Positions 1 through 9,275 of a stretch of 64,000 nucleotides of DNA are shown here, piece by piece (the stretch's first letter is position 1; every line of letters begins with the position of its first letter). Location: positions 124,001 to 188,000 of the forward strand of contig JALKAW010000005.1 of the NCBI GenBank assembly GCA_023015825.1. Direction: 5' to 3'. The position numbers and the translations under genes were made by a program. The DNA is from Flavobacteriaceae bacterium S0862. Lineage in GTDB: Bacteria; Bacteroidota; Bacteroidia; Flavobacteriales; Flavobacteriaceae. Under the pieces are notes generated by a model, which made no database searches, was not told where the DNA came from, and saw nothing but the letters and a program-made list of their open reading frames with translations.

Positions 1-769
1 TCCACAACGTGTATCCAAAAGAGTTGGTCCACGTCCAGTTAGATAAGTCTCCAGACTTATAACTTTGAAATGTTGAGAAGTTAGTTTTAAAATTGATAGC
101 TCCAATTTGTCTTGTATAATCGGCAACGATTTTAGCACCCATTGAAGAGTCAAACACGGTATCGCCACTGCTAAACACAAAGTTATAGTTTAATGGATGG
201 ATTACCACAATTAAATTTTCAACAGGAGTCCATGTTCCACCAACACCAAGGTCTAAATAGCCTGGGTCATTAAAGTTGTTTAAAAGTGTCGTTCTATAAT
301 CAGCCAATCCAGATATAGCAAATTTTTCGCTAAGTTTTCTACCGTAAAGTGATGATAAATTAAACACATCTGTCGTTGGATTAAAACTCTCATCATCTAA
401 GTTGTTGTCCTTATCATCTAACTTCACCCAATTTAAATTGGTAGATAAAGAATTTCTCCAAAAGAATTTATCTTCAATAAGATTTGCATACCCATTTACA
501 GTAAAACCAATATTCCCTGAGGAGTTATTTGGTGTTCCTTGTGAATACCAGTTTTTAAAATTGGATAGACTTCCGCCAATAGTTCCAAAGGCACCAACTC
601 TCCAACCTGGTAAGGCATCAATTTGAGCTTGAATCGCATTTGCTTCTGCTTGAGCAGCATCAGCTTCAGCTTGTTTTTCGGCTTTTTGTGCTTTCAACTC
701 TTCTTTTGTTTGGGCTTGTGTAAAAGCTATACCACAAAAGAAAACGGCTAATAATACTGATTTTTTCAT
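1..769 (-). CDS. DUF3078-like outer-membrane protein, 3' end outside window
   Basis: The gene starts at 769 and runs off the left edge, so only about 256 N-terminal residues are visible. A signal peptide (about residues 1-20, ending in TQAQ) is followed by an Ala/Glu/Gln-rich helical stretch (about 21-50) and then beta-strand-like sequence beginning WRVGAFGTIGGSLSNFKNW, which resembles the start of DUF3078 barrels. These are outer-membrane proteins of unknown function common in Bacteroidota. It follows the DUF2480 gene in the same direction; sufE, sufT, DUF2480 and DUF3078 are often neighbours in flavobacteria, but no link to Fe-S assembly is established. A TATCTTTG box lies about 55 bases upstream, so it may have its own promoter. 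Confidence 0.75.
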   Translation of the reverse strand, partial: MKKSVLLAVFFCGIAFTQAQTKEELKAQKAEKQAEADAAQAEANAIQAQIDALPGWRVGAFGTIGGSLSNFKNWYSQGTPNNSSGNIGFTVNGYANLIEDKFFWRNSLSTNLNWVKLDDKDNNLDDESFNPTTDVFNLSSLYGRKLSEKFAISGLADYRTTLLNNFNDPGYLDLGVGGTWTPVENLIVVIHPLNYNFVFSSGDTVFDSSMGAKIVADYTRQIGAINFKTNFSTFQSYKSGDLSNWTWTNSFGYTLW

Positions 770-821
770 CTGTTTAAGTTTATTGTTATTTGTTGGGTTT
801 TTTATAATTATAATTAAGACC

Positions 822-829
822 CAAAGATA
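822..829 (-). promoter_or_regulatory. Candidate -7 box for the DUF3078 gene
   Basis: On the minus strand this reads TATCTTTG, a match to the Bacteroidota -7 consensus TAnnTTTG. It would give a leader of about 45 bases before the start at 769. No TTG lies at the usual 17-23 base spacing upstream, so the -33 half is missing or weak. Confidence 0.4.
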
Positions 830-849
830 ATAAGTAAGTCACAAAAATC

Positions 850-1362
850 TTAAGATTTTGATTTTTTATAAAGAGGCACAGATGAGCAAGCCTCACCATA
901 CATAATGGATTTTGCAATTGGCTTCAGCTTTGTTGTAAGCTGAATATAGGCATTATCTGGAATAGGTTTGTTAGAGCATCCTTTAACAATAAGGGGTTTG
1001 TCTTGAAACTCAGAAACATCTAATTCTGAAATGATATCTTGATAGATTGAAGTTTCCAATGTGCTTAAATCTCCTGTAACAATTTTAGTAGCATAAGGCT
1101 CTAAATATGTAGACAACAGCATATAAGCCCAAGCAGGAACAATAGCATCAGTTGAACAATGTAAAGCAACAAAACTATTTTTATACTGCTCCCAATTATG
1201 CTCGCTCGCTTGTTGTCTAAAATCTTTTTCTCTAAGCACAAAGCCTTCCAATAACCAATCTTTAATATCGAAAAGAATACGATTTCCTTCAGGATAATAG
1301 TCTTCTAAATCGATGGTTACAAGTTTACTGTTCGCTACGCGATTTATTATTTCGTCTGACAT
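850..1362 (-). CDS. DUF2480 family protein
   Basis: This 170-residue cytoplasmic protein has no signal peptide and resembles the DUF2480 family found mainly in Bacteroidota, whose function is unknown. It has an N-terminal acidic half and a C-terminal half with a conserved-looking KGCSNKPIP segment (about residues 126-134). It lies 90 bases downstream of sufT and just before the DUF3078 gene, all on one strand, which suggests co-transcription with the end of the suf locus. The single cysteine in KGCS superficially recalls the SufE active-site loop, but this is only a resemblance. Recognition is from overall sequence memory and genomic order. Confidence 0.8.
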   Translation of the reverse strand: MSDEIINRVANSKLVTIDLEDYYPEGNRILFDIKDWLLEGFVLREKDFRQQASEHNWEQYKNSFVALHCSTDAIVPAWAYMLLSTYLEPYATKIVTGDLSTLETSIYQDIISELDVSEFQDKPLIVKGCSNKPIPDNAYIQLTTKLKPIAKSIMYGEACSSVPLYKKSKS

Positions 1363-1369
1363 TTAATAA

Positions 1370-1445
1370 AAGACCTTTTGACTAAGCTCAAGGTGACATT
1401 TAGTTATATGTAATTAATTACTGAATACTGTGACAGGATACTGCT
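1370..1445. repeat. Intergenic repeat fragments of Bacteroidota type
   Basis: Between sufT and the DUF2480 gene the minus strand carries a segment beginning GTCACCTTGAGCTTAGTC, which resembles the dispersed GTCA-ccTGAGC-AGTCgA repeats seen in many Bacteroidota genomes. A run with spaced CAGT words (CAGTATCCTGTCACAGTATTCAG) is split here as CAGTATCCTG and TCACAGTATTCAG. A second CAGT-rich spacer occurs at 6561-6617. No coding potential is seen. Confidence 0.45.
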
Positions 1446-1452
1446 AATTAAA

Positions 1453-1779
1453 TCAAAGCATTCCTAATTCAAGTTTTGCTTCTTCGCTCATTAAATCTTG
1501 GCTCCAAGGGGGATCGAATGTAATTTCTACTTCTGCGCTTTTAACTTCATCAATAGATTTTACTTTCTCTTCAACTTCCATTGGCAACGTTTCTGCAACA
1601 GGACAGTTAGGTGTTGTTAAGGTCATTAAAATTTTAACTTCATAATCTTCGTTAACAAAAACATCATATATCAATCCTAATTCATAAATATCTACAGGAA
1701 TTTCTGGATCAAATATGGTTTTTATTACTCTAACTATTTTTTCGCCTAAGGCGTTTACATCTATTTGTGTTGTACTCAT
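1453..1779 (-). CDS. sufT: SufT/MIP18-family (DUF59) Fe-S assembly factor
   Basis: This 108-residue DUF59 protein carries the two hallmark segments: DPEIPVDIYELGL at about 24-36 and TTPNCP at 55-60, with the conserved Cys59. DUF59 proteins assist maturation or delivery of Fe-S clusters in the cytoplasm. The start codon overlaps the sufE stop by one base (TAATG), so the two are translationally coupled. It could equally be named a PaaD-like protein, but its place next to sufE makes an Fe-S role far more likely than phenylacetate degradation. Confidence 0.9.
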   Translation of the reverse strand: MSTTQIDVNALGEKIVRVIKTIFDPEIPVDIYELGLIYDVFVNEDYEVKILMTLTTPNCPVAETLPMEVEEKVKSIDEVKSAEVEITFDPPWSQDLMSEEAKLELGML

Positions 1780-2201
1780 TATTTTATTTGTGTTTGGTAT
1801 GCTATGGCATACATTTTTAATTGCTTTATCATACTTACCAATCCATTTGCTCTTGTCGGAGACAAATGTTCTTTAAGCCCTATTTCATCTATAAAAGCTG
1901 TATCAGCTTCAATAATGTCTTTTGGTGTTTGGTTTGAGAATACTCTAATTAAAATGGTAATAATACCTTTTGTAATAATGGCATCGCTATCGGCAGTAAA
2001 AACCACTTTATCGTCTTTCATTTCGGCATGAACCCAAACTTTACTTTGACAACCTTTAATAATATTATCATCGGTTTTATACTGATTGTCAATTAATGGT
2101 AAGGACTTTCCAAGTTCTATCATATATTCATAGCGTTGCATCCAGTCGTCAAACATGTAGAACTCATCAATAATCTCGTTTTGTATGTCTTTAATTTTCA
2201 C
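1779..2201 (-). CDS. sufE: SufE family sulfur acceptor
   Basis: This 140-residue SufE-like protein takes persulfide sulfur from the cysteine desulfurase SufS and passes it to the SufBCD scaffold. The active-site loop KGCQSKVWV is visible, with the acceptor Cys at 51. Length is normal for the family. It overlaps sufT by one base. It is separated from sufS (3998-5212) by an M43 protease gene and a small orphan gene, which is an unusual interruption of a cluster that is normally continuous. Confidence 0.93.
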   Translation of the reverse strand: MKIKDIQNEIIDEFYMFDDWMQRYEYMIELGKSLPLIDNQYKTDDNIIKGCQSKVWVHAEMKDDKVVFTADSDAIITKGIITILIRVFSNQTPKDIIEADTAFIDEIGLKEHLSPTRANGLVSMIKQLKMYAIAYQTQIK

Positions 2202-2233
2202 TACAATTTTATTTTATGCAAAAATACAATTCC

Positions 2234-2692
2234 TTATTGTTTTGTGGCCATCTTTTTAATAGTAAGAAGCTTTTCTACGAGTTCTTTTATTTCATTTGGC
2301 GGATGTCCATGGTCAAATTCACTTGATCGAATTTCTTTATCACTGTCTTTAATAATTAAAGTAGCATGAGGAGCACCATCAGAATACCTATAGGTAGTTG
2401 GTGCTTCTAATTCAGATAAACCATTCATGTCAATTTTTGATAATAATTTCAGGCATGTACTCCAATTCTCTTTAGATAAATTGTAAGTTTTATAGTCTTT
2501 TTTATTAATATCATTACAAATAGTCAATGAATCTTTTGATAAAGAAATCTCTTCAAAAAAACCTCTTGAAACAGCTTCGTAAGTTATAATAATCGTATCC
2601 TGTCGTTCTTGTAAAGCTGTAAAATTTGAAGACATATTATTACATTCTTTTGGAATAATAATCAAAGAGAATATTGTAAATAGTAGTTTCAT
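2234..2692 (-). CDS. Hypothetical small exported protein
   Basis: I do not recognise this 152-residue protein. A short basic and hydrophobic N-terminus (MKLLFTIFSLIIIPKEC) suggests export, although IPKEC is not a good lipobox. A cytoplasmic start at residue 20 (MSSNF, about 2635) is possible. The C-terminal half contains GAPHATLIIKDSDKEIRS and HGHPPNEIKELVEKLL, the latter a predicted helix. It stands 33 bases before sufE on the same strand and after a terminator that closes the M43 gene. It therefore may be the first gene of the sufE-sufT transcript. The function is unknown. Confidence 0.65.
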   Translation of the reverse strand: MKLLFTIFSLIIIPKECNNMSSNFTALQERQDTIIITYEAVSRGFFEEISLSKDSLTICNDINKKDYKTYNLSKENWSTCLKLLSKIDMNGLSELEAPTTYRYSDGAPHATLIIKDSDKEIRSSEFDHGHPPNEIKELVEKLLTIKKMATKQ

Positions 2693-2727
2693 TATTTATG
2701 AATATAAGTTTTAATTTAAGGTACAAA

Positions 2728-2751
2728 AAAGACGCCAAAGTAGGCGTCTTT
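2728..2751 (-). terminator. Rho-independent terminator of the M43 protease gene
   Basis: A 9-bp stem (AAAGACGCC with GGCGTCTTT, 6-base loop) lies 26 bases past the protease stop codon. On the minus strand it is followed by a run of T. It separates the protease from the downstream orphan and sufE. Confidence 0.8.
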
Positions 2752-2776
2752 AAATTTTATTTATTTTAAAAAATAA

Positions 2777-3835
2777 CTAGCTTCCAACCATAGAGGCTCT
2801 TGCGCCACCAGGAGCAAAAATTGCACGCATTCTATTGCGTTGTCCATCTGTAAACATATACATACATGAATCATAGGTGTAATCCATATAATTCATTGTC
2901 ATATCGGCATCTTTACAATGTACAGTTGGATATGTTGGGCAACCTCCATTTGATCTATCAGACTTTGGAGTGTCAGCTACAAAATCATCTCTATTACATC
3001 TTCCATCTCCCCAAATATGGCGTAAGTTAAAATAGTGTCCAATTTCATGAGTAGTTGTTCTTCCACCACCATAAACACCAGAAGTAACACCAAAATAATT
3101 ACCTCCAACTACAATACCATCTGTAGAAGAGTTTCCGCCTGGAAATTGTGCATACCCTAAAATACCACCACCAATATTACAAACCCAAATATTTAAATGA
3201 GTTTCTGGTGTCACAGGAGGATAAGCGCTTTTTACTGCATCATTAGTTCCCCATGATGATCTGCTGTCATTATGTCTAAATGTGCCTGCTAGTGTAAATT
3301 GAAAACCAGCATTTGTCGCATCGTTTTCAAAAGTAGTTCCACTAGGTAGCTGATTTACATTTGTATTGCTAAAGTCACTATTTAATACATTAATTTGCGA
3401 TTGTATTTGATTGTTACTTATGCTATTTGCATCTGCATAGACTACATGGACATATACAGGAATATTTATTACTCCTAGATTGTCATCAATTGGTAAAACG
3501 TCAACATCGGAATCTCCAGATCCACCTCCACTTCCACCTCCACCAGTTCCTGGTGGTTTGCCTTTACCAGCAATAAGTTTTCTTGTATGATATTCAACAT
3601 CATACATTTTTTTCTCCAGTCCTGGATTTAAATTAAGTTGACGGTTAAGATTTACCATACTATAACAAGATTTGCTATTTGCTGATCTTGAACTCTCATC
3701 AATGTCGGCATCAGTATAAACATAAAAGTCGCTCATATCGACATTAGTTTGGTCTTGTGAAATTTCGTTTTCATTTTCACTACAAGATGTAAAAATCATG
3801 ACAATAACTGCCATAATTAAAAGTACTTTTTTCAT
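2777..3835 (-). CDS. M43 (cytophagalysin-like) zinc metalloprotease, lipoprotein
   Basis: This secreted zinc protease has 352 residues. The zinc site HEIGHYFNLRH is at 263-273, with the downstream Met-turn MNYMDY at about 314-319, both typical of pappalysin/cytophagalysin (M43) enzymes. The N-terminus has a lipobox FTSC (Cys18), so it is probably anchored to a membrane. A glycine-rich linker (about 95-108) joins a pro-like segment (20-95) to the catalytic domain. The catalytic part has several cysteines (279-324) that may form disulfides. No C-terminal T9SS sorting domain is seen. It has its own terminator and sits inside the suf cluster between sufS and the sufE group. Confidence 0.88.
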   Translation of the reverse strand: MKKVLLIMAVIVMIFTSCSENENEISQDQTNVDMSDFYVYTDADIDESSRSANSKSCYSMVNLNRQLNLNPGLEKKMYDVEYHTRKLIAGKGKPPGTGGGGSGGGSGDSDVDVLPIDDNLGVINIPVYVHVVYADANSISNNQIQSQINVLNSDFSNTNVNQLPSGTTFENDATNAGFQFTLAGTFRHNDSRSSWGTNDAVKSAYPPVTPETHLNIWVCNIGGGILGYAQFPGGNSSTDGIVVGGNYFGVTSGVYGGGRTTTHEIGHYFNLRHIWGDGRCNRDDFVADTPKSDRSNGGCPTYPTVHCKDADMTMNYMDYTYDSCMYMFTDGQRNRMRAIFAPGGARASMVGS

Positions 3836-3997
3836 ATTAAATAGTTGATTTATGTTAATGGCTGAGAATATATTAATATTTTAAGAAAAAATTAACATTT
3901 TAACCAAAAAACATCAATTTTTTCGATAAAATGCACATTAAATAAAATTAAGAATTTTGGCATGAAAAATCAACTATATGATATTCAAATAATTAAG

Positions 3998-5212
3998 TTA
4001 AGAAAGCATTTGAGCTGCTCTTTTTATAGCATCCACAAAAGTATCTATTTCTTCAAATGTGTTATAAAAAGCAAATGAAGCACGAACAGTTCCAGGAATT
4101 TTATAGAAATCCATAATCGGTTGCGCACAATGGTGTCCAGTTCTAACAGCAATACCTAATTTGTCAACAATAGAACCAATATCATATGGGTGAATATTGC
4201 CAACATTAAAAGAAATGACTGAGGTTTTGTTGTCCGTATTTCCATAAATACGTAACCCTTCTATTTCTAAAAGTTTTTTAGTTGCATAGATGAGTAACTC
4301 ATTTTCGTAAGCTGTTATATTGTCAAAACCTATGGAATTCATATAATCAATAGCTGCTCCAAATGCTATTCCACCACAAATGTTTGGTGTTCCTGCTTCA
4401 AATTTATAAGGTAAATCGGCATACGTGGTTTTCTCAAAAGTCACTTCGGCAATCATTTCACCGCCTCCTTGATAAGGTGGTAATTTGTTTAGCCACGTTT
4501 CTTTACCATAGAGCATACCAACTCCAGTTGGGCCACACATTTTATGAGCTGATGTTACATAAAAATCGACATTTAGTTTTTGTACATCAGGTTTTATATG
4601 AGGGCAAGCTTGTGCGCCATCTATCAAAACAGCAGCGTCTACTTGATGCGCTTTTTTGATAATGTCTTCAATTGGGTTTATGGTTCCTAATGCATTTGAA
4701 ATATGATTTACAAACACCAATTTAGTCTTGTTTGAAAGTAAATTATCATAGTCGCTCATTACTAATTCACCTTCTTCATTCATTGGAATCACTTTTAAAG
4801 TAGCTCCAGTTTTTTCGCAAAGCATTTGCCAAGGCACAATATTACTATGGTGTTCTAAGGCAGATACTATAATCTCATCATCTTTCTGAATTAATGATGC
4901 AAATCCATTAGCCACTAAATTTATACCATGAGTAGTTCCAGAAGTAAAAATAATTTCGTGCGATTTTTCAGCATTAAAATGCGTTTGGATTTTTTTGCGA
5001 GCCTCTTCGTATTTATCAGTCGCTTCCTGACTTAAAGTATGTACACCACGATGTATGTTAGCGTTATAATTACTATAGTAATCTACAATTACATCTATAA
5101 CTTGTTGAGGTGTTTGTGAAGTTGCAGCATTGTCTAAATAGACTAAAGGATTACCATTTACTTTACGAGAAAGTATTGGGAAATCTTTTCTTATGGTTGC
5201 AACGTCTAACAT
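3998..5212 (-). CDS. sufS: Cysteine desulfurase SufS
   Basis: This 404-residue type II cysteine desulfurase is PLP dependent and releases sulfur from L-cysteine as an enzyme-bound persulfide for SufE. The PLP lysine is in SAHKMCGP (Lys224) and the catalytic Cys is in RTGHHCAQP (Cys362). The short loop around that Cys is the SufS/group II form. It starts 29 bases after sufD and is the last gene of the sufA-B-lipoprotein-C-D-S run. Confidence 0.97.
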   Translation of the reverse strand: MLDVATIRKDFPILSRKVNGNPLVYLDNAATSQTPQQVIDVIVDYYSNYNANIHRGVHTLSQEATDKYEEARKKIQTHFNAEKSHEIIFTSGTTHGINLVANGFASLIQKDDEIIVSALEHHSNIVPWQMLCEKTGATLKVIPMNEEGELVMSDYDNLLSNKTKLVFVNHISNALGTINPIEDIIKKAHQVDAAVLIDGAQACPHIKPDVQKLNVDFYVTSAHKMCGPTGVGMLYGKETWLNKLPPYQGGGEMIAEVTFEKTTYADLPYKFEAGTPNICGGIAFGAAIDYMNSIGFDNITAYENELLIYATKKLLEIEGLRIYGNTDNKTSVISFNVGNIHPYDIGSIVDKLGIAVRTGHHCAQPIMDFYKIPGTVRASFAFYNTFEEIDTFVDAIKRAAQMLS

Positions 5213-5241
5213 GGTTTGTGTTTTGTAAATTGAGAATAGGA

Positions 5242-6555
5242 TTATAAATCAAACCCAATATTTACAGCTAATTTATTAGCGATAAGCTTATTAATGCGTT
5301 TTTTTAGTTCTGGTATTTTTACACTTTCTAAAACGTTATTCGCAAAGGCATACATTAATAAGGCTTTGGCTTCTTTTTCAGGGATACCTCGAGAACGTAA
5401 ATAAAACATAGCACTTTCGTCCAATTGTCCAATAGTACAACCATGAGAACATTTTACATCATCAGCAAAAATCTCTAGTTGTGGTTTTGTATTAATGGAG
5501 GCTTTATCACTTACTAATATGTTATTATTAGCTTGAAATGCATTGGTTTTTTGTGCTTCCTTTTCAACCACAACTTTTCCGTTAAATACACCAACAGAAT
5601 TATCTCCAAAAATGCCTTTATAGTCTTGGTGACTTTCACAGTTTGGCTCAATATGATGTACTAGCGTATTGTGGTCTACATGCTGTTTATCACCTATAAT
5701 GGTTATACCTTTTAAAGTAGAGTCAATATGCTCGCCATTTTGGAAAAAGTTTAAATTATTTCTGGTTAATTTCCCTCCAAAAGAAAAGGTGTGAACTGAC
5801 ACATGACTTTGCTGTTTCTGGTTGATATAAGTATTGTCAATTAAAGACGCATTTTGGTCATCGTTTTGCACTTTGTAATAATCTACAATGGCGCGTTTAT
5901 TCGCAAAAATTTCGGTCACCGAATTTGTTAACACAGGATTAGAAGTTAAACTTTGATGACGCTCGATAATTTGTACATGCGAGTTTTCACCAACAACAAT
6001 CAAATTTCTGGGTTGAAGCATTAACGCAGATTCTTTTCCAGTAGAAAAATGAATGATTTGAATAGGCTTTTCAGCAATTTTGTTTTTTGGAATATTAATA
6101 TAAGCACCTTCTTGGGAGAATGCGGTATTTAATGCTGATAAACCATCGTCTTTCGCTGCTTTATTAAAATAGTTTTCAATAATTAAGCGGTATTTAGGCT
6201 TTGTTAATGCTGCTGACATTAAGCAGACATCCATTCCATCGTGAGTGGTATCGGAAAGGTGTGACGAATATTTGCCATCTATAAAGATGATTTTATACGA
6301 ATCGATATCGTGAATAAAATACTTTTTTACATCACTATATTCTAAAGCGTTTTCTTCTTTTGAAAACACGCTGTAATCTTCCTTTAAAATTTTATTTAAA
6401 GAAGTGTATTTCCAAGCCTCATCCTTTTTATTAGGAAACCCTTTGGTTTCAAAGGTTTTTATGGCTTTGCTTCTAATGTCGTGAACGTAGGTATCTACAT
6501 CTACTTGATTTTCGAAAGCTAAAAATGATGATAATAATTTCTCTTTTAATTCCAT
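5242..6555 (-). CDS. sufD: Fe-S scaffold subunit SufD
   Basis: This 437-residue SufD pairs with SufB to form the beta-helix scaffold on which Fe-S clusters are built by the SufBC2D complex. The conserved C-terminal segment CSHGCTIG followed by LRSRGIPEKEA (about residues 370-396) is clear, including the His that serves in cluster assembly in the family. The N-terminal helical region (1-100) is typical. Flanking genes are sufC (72-base gap) and sufS (29-base gap). Confidence 0.96.
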   Translation of the reverse strand: MELKEKLLSSFLAFENQVDVDTYVHDIRSKAIKTFETKGFPNKKDEAWKYTSLNKILKEDYSVFSKEENALEYSDVKKYFIHDIDSYKIIFIDGKYSSHLSDTTHDGMDVCLMSAALTKPKYRLIIENYFNKAAKDDGLSALNTAFSQEGAYINIPKNKIAEKPIQIIHFSTGKESALMLQPRNLIVVGENSHVQIIERHQSLTSNPVLTNSVTEIFANKRAIVDYYKVQNDDQNASLIDNTYINQKQQSHVSVHTFSFGGKLTRNNLNFFQNGEHIDSTLKGITIIGDKQHVDHNTLVHHIEPNCESHQDYKGIFGDNSVGVFNGKVVVEKEAQKTNAFQANNNILVSDKASINTKPQLEIFADDVKCSHGCTIGQLDESAMFYLRSRGIPEKEAKALLMYAFANNVLESVKIPELKKRINKLIANKLAVNIGFDL

Positions 6556-6560
6556 GTTTT

Positions 6561-6617
6561 CAGTTTTCAGTTTTCAGTCGCAGCGTTCAGTAAATTGATT
6601 GCTGAGACTGTTTACTG
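6561..6617. repeat. ACTG-rich spacer repeat between sufC and sufD
   Basis: On the minus strand this spacer contains three tandem ACTGAAA heptads just before the sufD start, preceded by further spaced ACTG/CAGT words. It is non-coding. A related CAGT-rich stretch lies at 1400-1445, between sufT and the DUF2480 gene. Confidence 0.5.
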
Positions 6618-6627
6618 CTTACTAGCG

Positions 6628-7380
6628 TTATGCGCCAACTTCTTCTTTTATCCAATCGTATCCTTTTTCTTCTAACTCGTGGGCCAATTCTTTGCCACCA
6701 GACTTTACAATTCTACCATTATGTATTACATGTACAAAATCAGGTACTATATAATCTAATAAACGTTGATAGTGTGTAATGACAATAGTAGCATTGTCTT
6801 TACTTTTTAATTTATTCACACCATTTGCAACAATACGAAGTGCATCAATGTCTAATCCAGAATCGGTTTCATCTAGAATTGCCAATTTAGGCTCAAGCAT
6901 CGCCATCTGGAAGATTTCATTACGTTTCTTTTCACCACCAGAAAATCCTTCGTTTAATGAACGTGATAAAAACTTTCTATCAATTTCTAACAGCTCTGAT
7001 TTTTCACGAATTAGCTTTAACATTTCATTTGCTGGCATGTCAGCTAAACCTCTTGCTTTACGAGTTTCGTTAATTGCAGTTTTCATAAAATTAGTCACTG
7101 AAACTCCAGGAATTTCTACAGGATATTGAAACGATAAGAAAATGCCTTTGTGAGCCCTTTCATCTGCTTCTAGCTCGCCAATATCTTCACCTTCAAGAAT
7201 GATGTGTCCTTTGTCAACTTCGTATTCTTCTTTTCCAGCAATAACAGAAGCAAGAGTGCTTTTTCCAGAACCGTTTGGTCCCATAATTGCGTGTACTTCT
7301 CCAGCTTTAACCTCAAGGTTAATACCTCTTAGTATTGTTTTATCGTCAACACTTGCGTGTAAATCTTTAATTTTTAACAT
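6628..7380 (-). CDS. sufC: Fe-S assembly ATPase SufC
   Basis: This 250-residue cytoplasmic ABC-type ATPase drives conformational change in the SufBCD scaffold. Walker [10 protein letters not shown] lies at 34-42, the signature FSGGE at 146-150, and Walker B LAILDE at 166-171, followed by the SufC-typical TDSGLD. Its start is 1 base from the stop of the preceding lipoprotein gene, so the two are tightly coupled. Confidence 0.97.
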   Translation of the reverse strand: MLKIKDLHASVDDKTILRGINLEVKAGEVHAIMGPNGSGKSTLASVIAGKEEYEVDKGHIILEGEDIGELEADERAHKGIFLSFQYPVEIPGVSVTNFMKTAINETRKARGLADMPANEMLKLIREKSELLEIDRKFLSRSLNEGFSGGEKKRNEIFQMAMLEPKLAILDETDSGLDIDALRIVANGVNKLKSKDNATIVITHYQRLLDYIVPDFVHVIHNGRIVKSGGKELAHELEEKGYDWIKEEVGA

Positions 7381-7381
7381 A

Positions 7382-7804
7382 TTAATCTTTGCCTATTGTT
7401 ATCATTTCGCCTCCATCAGGATTTGGCTTACTAACTTTTAATATTTCTTTTATTTCTACCCTCAATGGCCAGCCTTTTTCGTTTTCAGGTTTTGGTGTAA
7501 TTTCACCTCTTATTTCCACAGGAACCATGTCAGTGTCAGCAGTTTTATATTTCATTGCCTGCTCATTAAGCTCATGCATTTTATCATTAATTATGACACT
7601 ATACACTTCACTAGGTGTTTGTAACACAGCAGCATCTACTAAATAGATAAAATCACCTTTCAAAAGTGTCAAGCCATCACTTTGCTTTTCAGTTATTTCA
7701 GGGACGCTTTGTTGTTCAGAAACTGTTGTGTTTTCTTCAGATTTTGTTTCTTTTTTACAACTTACAAATGCAATAATTGCCAATAATAAAATTAGTTTTT
7801 TCAT
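7382..7804 (-). CDS. Small lipoprotein inside the suf operon
   Basis: This 140-residue predicted lipoprotein has a clear signal and lipobox FVSC at about residue 16. An acidic, low-complexity linker (about 20-45) follows. The rest (about 45-140) has beta-strand-like sequence ([38 protein letters not shown]) that could form a small OB-like barrel, as in some NlpE-type proteins. That fold is only a guess. It is placed between sufB (13-base gap) and sufC (1-base gap), so it is co-transcribed with a cytoplasmic pathway although the product should be in the envelope. I know no assigned function. Confidence 0.75.
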   Translation of the reverse strand: MKKLILLLAIIAFVSCKKETKSEENTTVSEQQSVPEITEKQSDGLTLLKGDFIYLVDAAVLQTPSEVYSVIINDKMHELNEQAMKYKTADTDMVPVEIRGEITPKPENEKGWPLRVEIKEILKVSKPNPDGGEMITIGKD

Positions 7805-7817
7805 AATCTAATTATTT

Positions 7818-9266
7818 TTAACCTACAGATCCTTCTAAACTTATTTCTAATAATTTTTGAGCTTCTACAGCAAATTCCATTGGGAGCTTGTTTAAAACTT
7901 CCTTACTAAAACCGTTTACAATTAATGCAATAGCCTTTTCGGTATCGATACCTCTTTGGTTACAATAAAATATTTGGTCTTCGCCAATTTTACTAGTAGT
8001 AGCTTCGTGTTCTATTATAGCTGTTTTATTTTTAGCTTCTATATATGGAAATGTATGTGCACCGCACTCATTACCCATTAATAAACTATCACATTGTGAA
8101 AAATTTCTAGCATTATCTGCTCTTGAATTTATTTGTACTAAACCTCTGTAACTATTCTGAGATTTCCCAGCCGAAATACCTTTACTAATAATGGTTGACT
8201 TGGTGTTTTTACCTAAGTGAATCATTTTAGTTCCTGTATCAGCTTGCTGATAATTATTAGTTACCGCTATAGAGTAAAACTCACCTACAGAGTTATCACC
8301 TTTTAGTACACATGATGGATATTTCCATGTTACTGCACTTCCAGTTTCAACTTGCGTCCAAGAGATTTTTGCATTGGTTTCACACAACCCTCTTTTGGTT
8401 ACAAAATTATAAACGCCTCCTTTTCCTTCGGCATTTCCAGGATACCAGTTTTGTACTGTTGAGTATTTAATTTCGGCATCATCAAGTGCTATTAATTCTA
8501 CTACGGCAGCATGTAACTGATTTTCATCTCTACTTGGAGCCGTACAGCCTTCTAAATAGCTTACGTAACTGCCTTTGTCAGCAATTACCAATGTTCTTTC
8601 AAACTGACCTGTTCCTGCTTGGTTAATTCTAAAATAGGTTGATAATTCCATTGGACACCTTACGCCTTTTGGAATGTAGCAAAAACTACCATCACTAAAT
8701 ACAGCACTGTTTAAAGCGGCGTAAAAATTATCTTTTTGTGGTACTACAGTACCAATGTATTTTTTTACTAATTCTGGATACTCTCTTATGGCTTCAGAAA
8801 TACTCATGAAAATGATTCCTTTTTCCGACAAGGTCTTTTTGAAAGTTGTTGCAACTGATACAGAATCTACCACAACATCCATAGCTACTCCAGCTAATTT
8901 TTTTTGTTCGTCCAAAGAAATACCTAGCTTTTCAAATGTTGCCAATAATTCTGGGTCAACTTCGTCGATACTATCGTATTTTGGTTTGCTGTTTGGTGCA
9001 GAATAATAAGAAATTGCTTGAAAATCGGGTTTTTTGTAATGGACATTAGCCCACTCAGGCTCTACCATTTCTTTCCATACTTTAAAAGCTTCTAGGCGCC
9101 ATTCGGTCATCCATTCTGGTTCTTCCTTCTTTTTTGAAATTGCACGAACAATATCTTCATTTAAACCATTAGGGAATGTTTCAGATTCAATATCTGTGTA
9201 AAAACCATACTCGTATTCCTTGGTTTTAAGTTCTTCTCTTAAATCGTCTTCTGTATACTTGCTCAT
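7818..9266 (-). CDS. sufB: Fe-S scaffold subunit SufB
   Basis: This 482-residue SufB is the main scaffold subunit of SufBC2D. The conserved [10 protein letters not shown] segment (around residue 200) and the C-terminal [16 protein letters not shown] and QRGIDTEKA segments match the family, including the Cys used as a sulfur entry or cluster ligand. The start is 9 bases after the sufA-like gene. It is the second gene of the operon that begins at the promoter near 9640. Confidence 0.97.
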   Translation of the reverse strand: MSKYTEDDLREELKTKEYEYGFYTDIESETFPNGLNEDIVRAISKKKEEPEWMTEWRLEAFKVWKEMVEPEWANVHYKKPDFQAISYYSAPNSKPKYDSIDEVDPELLATFEKLGISLDEQKKLAGVAMDVVVDSVSVATTFKKTLSEKGIIFMSISEAIREYPELVKKYIGTVVPQKDNFYAALNSAVFSDGSFCYIPKGVRCPMELSTYFRINQAGTGQFERTLVIADKGSYVSYLEGCTAPSRDENQLHAAVVELIALDDAEIKYSTVQNWYPGNAEGKGGVYNFVTKRGLCETNAKISWTQVETGSAVTWKYPSCVLKGDNSVGEFYSIAVTNNYQQADTGTKMIHLGKNTKSTIISKGISAGKSQNSYRGLVQINSRADNARNFSQCDSLLMGNECGAHTFPYIEAKNKTAIIEHEATTSKIGEDQIFYCNQRGIDTEKAIALIVNGFSKEVLNKLPMEFAVEAQKLLEISLEGSVG

Positions 9267-9275
9267 TTTTGTAAA

